DNA from: Stentor coeruleus
Taxonomy: Eukaryota > Ciliophora > Heterotrichea > Heterotrichida > Stentoridae
Assembly (NCBI GenBank): GCA_001970955.1
Contig: MPUH01000109.1
Span: 41,444-105,443, forward strand
DNA length: 64,000 nt
Reading direction: 5' to 3'
In this document: in pieces, positions 59,213 to 64,000 of the stretch
Layout: each line of letters begins with the position of its first letter
How positions within the stretch are numbered: position 1 is the first letter of the stretch
Program-made: the position numbers and the translations under genes
The notes under the pieces: generated by a model
Database searches by the model: none
Told to the model about the DNA's origin: nothing
The model's input: the letters and a program-made list of their open reading frames with translations, nothing else

Positions 59213-60256
59213 TTAATATAGTAAGGTTTTACTTTTAATAGGATTTTAAAGGAAAAAATTATTAGAGAATGGTGGAGTTAAAGATTTGATGAGGATTTTA
59301 AGTTGTGGTTTTAGATGGGATGGGGGTTTTAGGTTGAGAGGATTGGTGTATGACTTTGAGATTGGGGAATGGAATTATGGATTTTTGAGGAATTGGGATT
59401 TTTTAGGAAATTTATTGGTGTTTTTAGAATTTGGTTTGTAGTATTTAGTATTTCTTATGACTTTTTTAAGTTTATAGTTTATACACGATGCTTGGGGAAA
59501 GTAACAATACAAACCAGATACTAAAGAAAATGCAAGCAAGCGCAATAATCTTTTAATCAAAATAACTAATTTAATTAGGTTTAAATACAATTTTACAATG
59601 AATTTCAGTAGCATACTATGAATTTATATAAGCAATAATATTAATACCATCAAAAAACATTATCATTTGCATAAGCAATATGTTTATATCATTGTAACAC
59701 TTTATATATAAAAAGGTAAAATAATTAGCATAACCTTTTATATATCCACATCTAAAGTTTAGTATGGTAATTCTTATTCATCTTATAAATAATATATCAG
59801 TCTCCATATCAAATCCTCCCTAAATCCTACAGTCGAACTTTCTGACTTCCTTTTAACTAACTGAAACATAATTTCTGTTAAGTGCATTCATCGATAAACT
59901 AATTTTTCTCTATTAGTCATATCTTCAGCATCAACACAATTTACAAAATATGTTTTCATTCTAGTAAATAAGTACTACAAACAGAACTCAAAAAAGTGAA
60001 ATACAATACCCACTAGTCAAAGCATAAAAAAAAATTACCATAAAAAGCTTCTAGTTGTAAAACCCTCCACAGTTGTTTATCCATGTTTTTACATCCCACA
60101 ACAGCAATGATCCATATTAAAAACACATCTGCCTAAATATTTCAACATAAAAATCTAAAATTTTATCTGAGAATCTCCAAAACAACAAATATTTTCAACA
60201 ACTACATAATAATTAACTTAAACCCAATCTGTTATCAAATTTTATCTTATAAATAA
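59213..60256. other. Divergent intergenic region, 1 kb
   Basis: Left half strongly G/T-rich (59260-59450), right half A/C-rich before 60257. A minus-strand ORF at 59375-59614 is hydrophobic and Lys/Leu-only in style and lies in typical promoter sequence; I do not accept it as a gene. Confidence 0.6.
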
Positions 60257-60718
60257 ATGGACAAAACTCCACTGCTGTCACATGAAGGAATGAAGCAAAA
60301 AGCAGTCCCGTGTATGCATTATCTGAATATATTAGGCATACCTTTTATTATAGGTCTATTGTATGCCCTTTTTGGTGTAGACAAAGCTGACTGTGAAATT
60401 GCTAATACCTGGCTTTATGTTGAACTCATAGTACAAGTTGTTATTACTGTAGCTTCAATATCTCAAATATCTAAAAGGATAATTAGCAAGTCTAATGCAC
60501 TGGTTAAAGTGCCTCTTTTATTGGTTGCTCTTTTTCAAATTATTTGGCTTGTTTTAGGAACGGTTTGGATTTTTGATGATACTTTGTGTGTACAGAGTAA
60601 TAATGAAGCTTTGATTATGATAGCGGTTATAGCGATCATTACTTTTGCTAGTATTTTAGTGTTTTTGATTCTTTATATCATCACGGCTATTACTGAATCT
60701 CGCAAGAAAAAACATTAA
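60257..60718 (+). CDS. Four-pass membrane protein, 153 aa
   Basis: TAAATG start. Four hydrophobic segments are visible (about 22-42, 50-72, 80-100, 118-145; for example ILGIPFIIGLLYALFGV and LIMIAVIAIITFASILVFLI), with short loops and a basic C-terminus (ESRKKKH). No conserved charged residues typical of transporters; tetraspan/MARVEL-like topology is possible. Function unknown. Confidence 0.75.
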   Translation: MDKTPLLSHEGMKQKAVPCMHYLNILGIPFIIGLLYALFGVDKADCEIANTWLYVELIVQVVITVASISQISKRIISKSNALVKVPLLLVALFQIIWLVLGTVWIFDDTLCVQSNNEALIMIAVIAIITFASILVFLILYIITAITESRKKKH

Positions 60719-61738
60719 AATTAATTATTTAGATATTTTTACAAGGATTTGTGTGAGAAGATTAGTTTATTAGGATTAGTTTTGTTTAGGAGGTTTTTTA
60801 GGAATTAAGGTGAAATTTTTTGGGATTTCAAGCATTTGGGTGAAGGGTTTGATGGGATATTTACGTTTTGGGTGAGTTTAGGTAGTTTTTTTGGGGGTTT
60901 TAGATGGGGTTTTTAAGGTTTTTTTAGGTTCTAGAAAATTACGATTTGGTTTTTACAGATTTTTAGTAGGAAAATGATTTTTTTAATTGTATTTGTTTGT
61001 GGTAAATGAAGAGGAATGAGTTAGATTGAAAGGATTAATAAAGTTTTCAGTCGAGCTTTCGAATTTTAGTGAGTTAGATGGGCTTTTATGTTTTAAATTT
61101 TATACTGAATTAAGTTATTAAGGTAAGAAACTATTTTTTAGATTTTAGATTGCATATATCATAAGAAGAGTTTTAAATAATAGTGGCTATTTGCATAGAG
61201 AGAAAAACTGCAATTTCCACAAGTAAAAAAAAATGTTATGAGTTGTATATTTGGGTTAGAATTACTAGGATTTTATGATTGAAGTTTGCGATTTTCCTCT
61301 TACTCTATATAGCATTTTACAATTAAAATTAAGTTACTCCAAACTTTAAAATCATCCAAAATCTCCTTTAGCTTACCTTACTCCTAAAACAACCCTCAAC
61401 TAACCCATTATTTTATTTATCCTTTTTTAAAACCTATCATACCAGCATTCCAATCTTCCCCTCATCCTAATTTCCACAACATATCTCCAAAATATTATCA
61501 CAATCCTATTATCATACCTGAATCAAAACTCATCATCCCATAAATGATTTAATTTTTTTTCCATATCAACACCATTCCAAACATAAACTCCTTTTACCAT
61601 CTTCACCTATCAAAATCTCTATACCTCACAACCCTCTACCATTCCCATCATTTCCTAATAATAAAATTTCAGCATTTTTCCCATTTAAAATCCTCTTACG
61701 TGATTTAAAAATGTACAAATGTGGTCATTAATAAAAGT
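60719..61738. other. Intergenic between two plus-strand genes, 1 kb
   Basis: Left half is G/T-rich, right half nearly G-free and C/A-rich, the same mirrored skew seen between divergent genes, although both neighbours point right. An unannotated minus-strand transcript from the middle is possible. No coding region seen. Confidence 0.5.
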
Positions 61739-62269
61739 ATGGCAGGAAGAGGCGCACCAGCTAAATCAGCACCAGTAGCACAACCAAAAGTCTTCAACCC
61801 AAAGCAATATGAAAGACCAGGACTTACAGAGGATGAAATCGAAGAAATCAAAGAAGCTTTCGATTTATTTGACTCTGATGGATCAGGAACAATTGACCCA
61901 GCTGAATTAAAATCAGCCATGCAAAGTTTAGGTTTTGAAGCTAAAAACCAAACTATTTATCAAATGATAAGTGATTTAGATAAAGATGGCTCAGGTGCTA
62001 TTGATTTTGATGAATTTCTTGATATGATGACTGCAAGAATGAGCGATAAAGATACAAAAGAAGATATAAACAAAGTATTTAGACTTTTTGATGATGATAA
62101 AACTGGATATATCAATATTAAAAATCTAAGAAGAGTAGCTAAAGAACTTGGTGAAACTATGACTGATGAAGAACTTATGGAAATGATTGAAAGAGCAGAT
62201 TCTGATGGTGATGGACAAGTTAGTACTGAGGACTTTTATAACATCATGACTAAGAAAGCTTTCCCTTAA
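61739..62269 (+). CDS. Centrin
   Basis: I choose the ATG at 61739 ([12 protein letters not shown]...), giving 176 residues; the ORF continues upstream without a usable ATG. After a basic/Pro-Ala N-terminal tail come four EF-hands: [47 protein letters not shown] and [15 protein letters not shown]. The QSLGFEAKN and [15 protein letters not shown] stretches are classic centrin. Hand 3 keeps most liganding residues. Centrin is a calcium-binding component of basal bodies and, in Stentor-type ciliates, of contractile fibres. Confidence 0.96.
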   Translation: MAGRGAPAKSAPVAQPKVFNPKQYERPGLTEDEIEEIKEAFDLFDSDGSGTIDPAELKSAMQSLGFEAKNQTIYQMISDLDKDGSGAIDFDEFLDMMTARMSDKDTKEDINKVFRLFDDDKTGYINIKNLRRVAKELGETMTDEELMEMIERADSDGDGQVSTEDFYNIMTKKAFP

Positions 62270-62334
62270 GTTAATTATTTAGAATCGATAGTATGAATAA
62301 GGATTTTTAGATAAGATAGTTAATAACTAAACAG

Positions 62335-64000
62335 CTAAGACGATACACGTAGGTTAATCGCTTTTTGACGTTTGCGGTCATTCCACCCTAAAATATCTCG
62401 AAGTCTGCCTATCCAGTTTGAGTATCCTTCATCAAGAACAACATCTAATTATATATTACAAGGTATACAAAACTCAGATAATTTGATTTCGATAACAGTA
62501 CCTAGGTTGATTTTGTATTTATTAGCTCCGTCTATATTGATCCAAGGTGAGTGTCTTGCGTCTTCAGGAACTTTTAGTTTAATAACAACTGAATCAGGGA
62601 CGATAACAGGTCTGAAAGAAAGACTATGTGGGCATATAGGGGTAATAAGAATAGAAGGGATTGCACAATGGACTATTGAACCTCCTGCTGATAAAGAATA
62701 TGCTGTTGAACCATTTGGAGTCGCTATAAGAAGTCCATCACCTATAGCTGTTGTACAATACTCTTCATTTAAATAAACCTCAAGTTCAATCAAACTCCCA
62801 TTAACCCCTCTGTCTATACATATTTCATTCATACAAGTTCCAGTAACTATATTCGCTCCATCTATAACTTGATACATGAGTTTGGAATGAAGGTCAAGGA
62901 AAACTTTTTCAGATCCTAGGACGACATTCAAAACATCTAAAACACTTGAAGCTGGATATTTAGCCATAAACCCAAGTGAACCCAGGTTAAAAGCTAATAT
63001 TGGTGGGACAACAACTCCATCAAAAAGGTTTGCAGCCCAAATCACAGTCCCATCTCCACCTAGAGTGACGACTAGTTGTATTTTCTCAGCTGATTCTTCC
63101 TTTATGAAAACTTCAGTAAGCTCTCCATCAAGGATTTTTTCTTCAGTATAAACAACACATCCTCTTGAACGGAGAAATCTTATTGTCAACTCAAAAAGAT
63201 CTTCAAGTATAGGGTCAAATCCAATCCTCCTGATCATAAGCACAGTTGGGCTCTTAGGAATAGGTGTTTTAACCTTCTGGTATATATACTTCGGGTTTGA
63301 AAACACTGAATTTTCAGGGATTTTCATTGGAGACGAACAATTTGATTGCTTTTGTGGTAGTGGGTGTTCAAGTTTTCCCTGTTGATTATACATGATGATT
63401 TTATTATTTTTTTCATAATACCCAAGTGCAGTAAATGGAGTGTTTAATGAATGTAATCTGATCATATGCAATTTATCAAAGTTATAAAGCCAAACTTCTT
63501 GCATTGGTTCTTTACGTTCATCACGGCCACCTAAAATTAGTATGCTTTCTGTGCCCATATTGCATAAAGTTAACTCATTTGATGGTCTTGGAAGTCTTAA
63601 TTCACATAGTTCCCAATGATTATTTTGGATATTCAAACGTTCTATCAATTCAAGACCTTCACCACCCATTGCATAAATCCAATGACTGTTTATGCATAAA
63701 CTTGGCTTGATTCTGGGATAATGCATTTGTGGAAGTGGAGACCAGTGATGATTTTGTATAGAAAACTCTTCACAGGTTTGGAGTTTTTGTTGGGAATCTG
63801 TATTGATTCCCCCGAATACATAGACTTTATTATTGTGAAAGATAGCCGAACACTTTGATCTACATGATATCATAGGTGTCCATATTGAGATTTCTCCAGA
63901 GTGTAACCTAAGAACTTTGTTTGAACAATAAGTATCTCGACCTCCAATCATCATTGCACCATCTGGAATTTCCATAATTGCAATTTTCCTGAATGGAAAC
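62335..64000 (-). CDS. Kelch-repeat / NAD kinase fusion, 5' end outside window
   Basis: The frame is open through the right edge; the ATG at 63975 gives a product of about 541 residues, but an upstream start outside the window is possible because the frame continues (FPFRKIAI before MEIPDGAMMIGG). Residues about 1-220 are kelch blades (NKVYVFGGINTDSQQ, WIYAMGGEG, ESILILGGRDERKE). Residues about 238-541 are a complete NAD kinase: LGGDGTVIWAANLF (GGDG), NEICIDRG, IATPNGSTAYSLSAGGS. Intron 62445-62459 joins the last exon (YVVLDEGYSNWIGRLRDI, GWNDRKRQ), the usual C-terminus. Phosphorylates NAD to NADP. Confidence 0.9.
62445..62459 (-). other. 15-nt intron
   Basis: Minus strand GTAATATATAATTAG; carries an in-phase TAA. 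Removal restores the NAD kinase C-terminus. A at position 10. Confidence 0.9.

Noticed and set aside
59375-59614. Minus-strand ORF of 79 codons
   Set aside because: Lies in skewed promoter-type sequence; composition is AT-driven (Leu/Lys/Ile/Asn).
61705-61920. Minus-strand ORF of 71 codons opposite the centrin start
   Set aside because: Shadow of the centrin gene.
1-64000. CRISPR arrays, telomeric repeats, rRNA genes and transposon genes
   Set aside because: Looked for on both strands; none seen. The only RNA gene I can support is tRNA-Pro.

Overview
The window looks like macronuclear chromosome from a heterotrich ciliate, most likely Stentor coeruleus or a close relative. Three things point there. 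The DNA is AT-rich and gene-dense. All three standard stop codons are used as stops. Broken reading frames are repaired by removing 15-nt (sometimes 16-nt) GT..AG introns; I located 13 of these by hand. A eukaryotic tRNA-Pro(TGG) and typical ciliate genes (centrin, kinesins, EF-hand kinases, PP2C phosphatases, kelch and WD40 proteins) agree with this.

Layout. 1-7.5 kb: two tandem PP2C-like genes (the first runs off the left edge), a hypothetical gene, the mitochondrial ETF alpha subunit and a small protein broken by an assembly join. 8.4-14.6 kb: a large two-membrane-span receptor-like protein, a minimal bromodomain/NET protein, a kinesin motor pseudogene and small unknown proteins. 14.8-25.5 kb: a WDR17-like protein, a multi-PHD chromatin protein, a SET/Rubisco-LSMT methyltransferase and a coiled-coil protein. 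26-34.6 kb: a damaged Rab-like GTPase, inorganic pyrophosphatase, a B-box/pentapeptide/WD40 protein, a third PP2C, tRNA-Pro and a tryparedoxin. 35-41 kb: small unknowns, a spastin-like MIT/AAA ATPase and a CENP-E-type kinesin. 41.7-49.4 kb: coiled-coil and EF-hand proteins and a CDPK. 50.4-59.2 kb: a CCCH zinc-finger protein, an HNH-nuclease-domain protein, a CaaX-ending protein, an N-myristoylated kelch protein and a ciliary-type repeat protein. 60-64 kb: a four-pass membrane protein, centrin, and a kelch-NAD kinase fusion that reaches the right edge.

Genes alternate strand with short spacers and there is no operon logic. The recurring themes are phosphorylation and calcium signalling with N-myristoylated proteins (three PP2Cs, a CDPK, an EF-hand protein, a kelch protein), the microtubule cytoskeleton (spastin-like, kinesin-7, centrin) and chromatin (BET-like, PHD, SET). 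The best novelty candidates are the kelch-NAD kinase fusion, the PP2C paralogue with replaced metal ligands, the receptor with a degenerate VWA domain and the kinesin pseudogene with four in-frame stops.

Caution on the assembly: eleven single N bases are each flanked by near-exact repeats of 33 to about 150 bp. Collapsing the repeat restores the coding frame wherever one crosses a gene, and some copies differ by SNPs or a 12-bp indel. These look like unmerged, partly allelic contig ends rather than real duplications. All identifications are from reading the sequence; no database search was possible.
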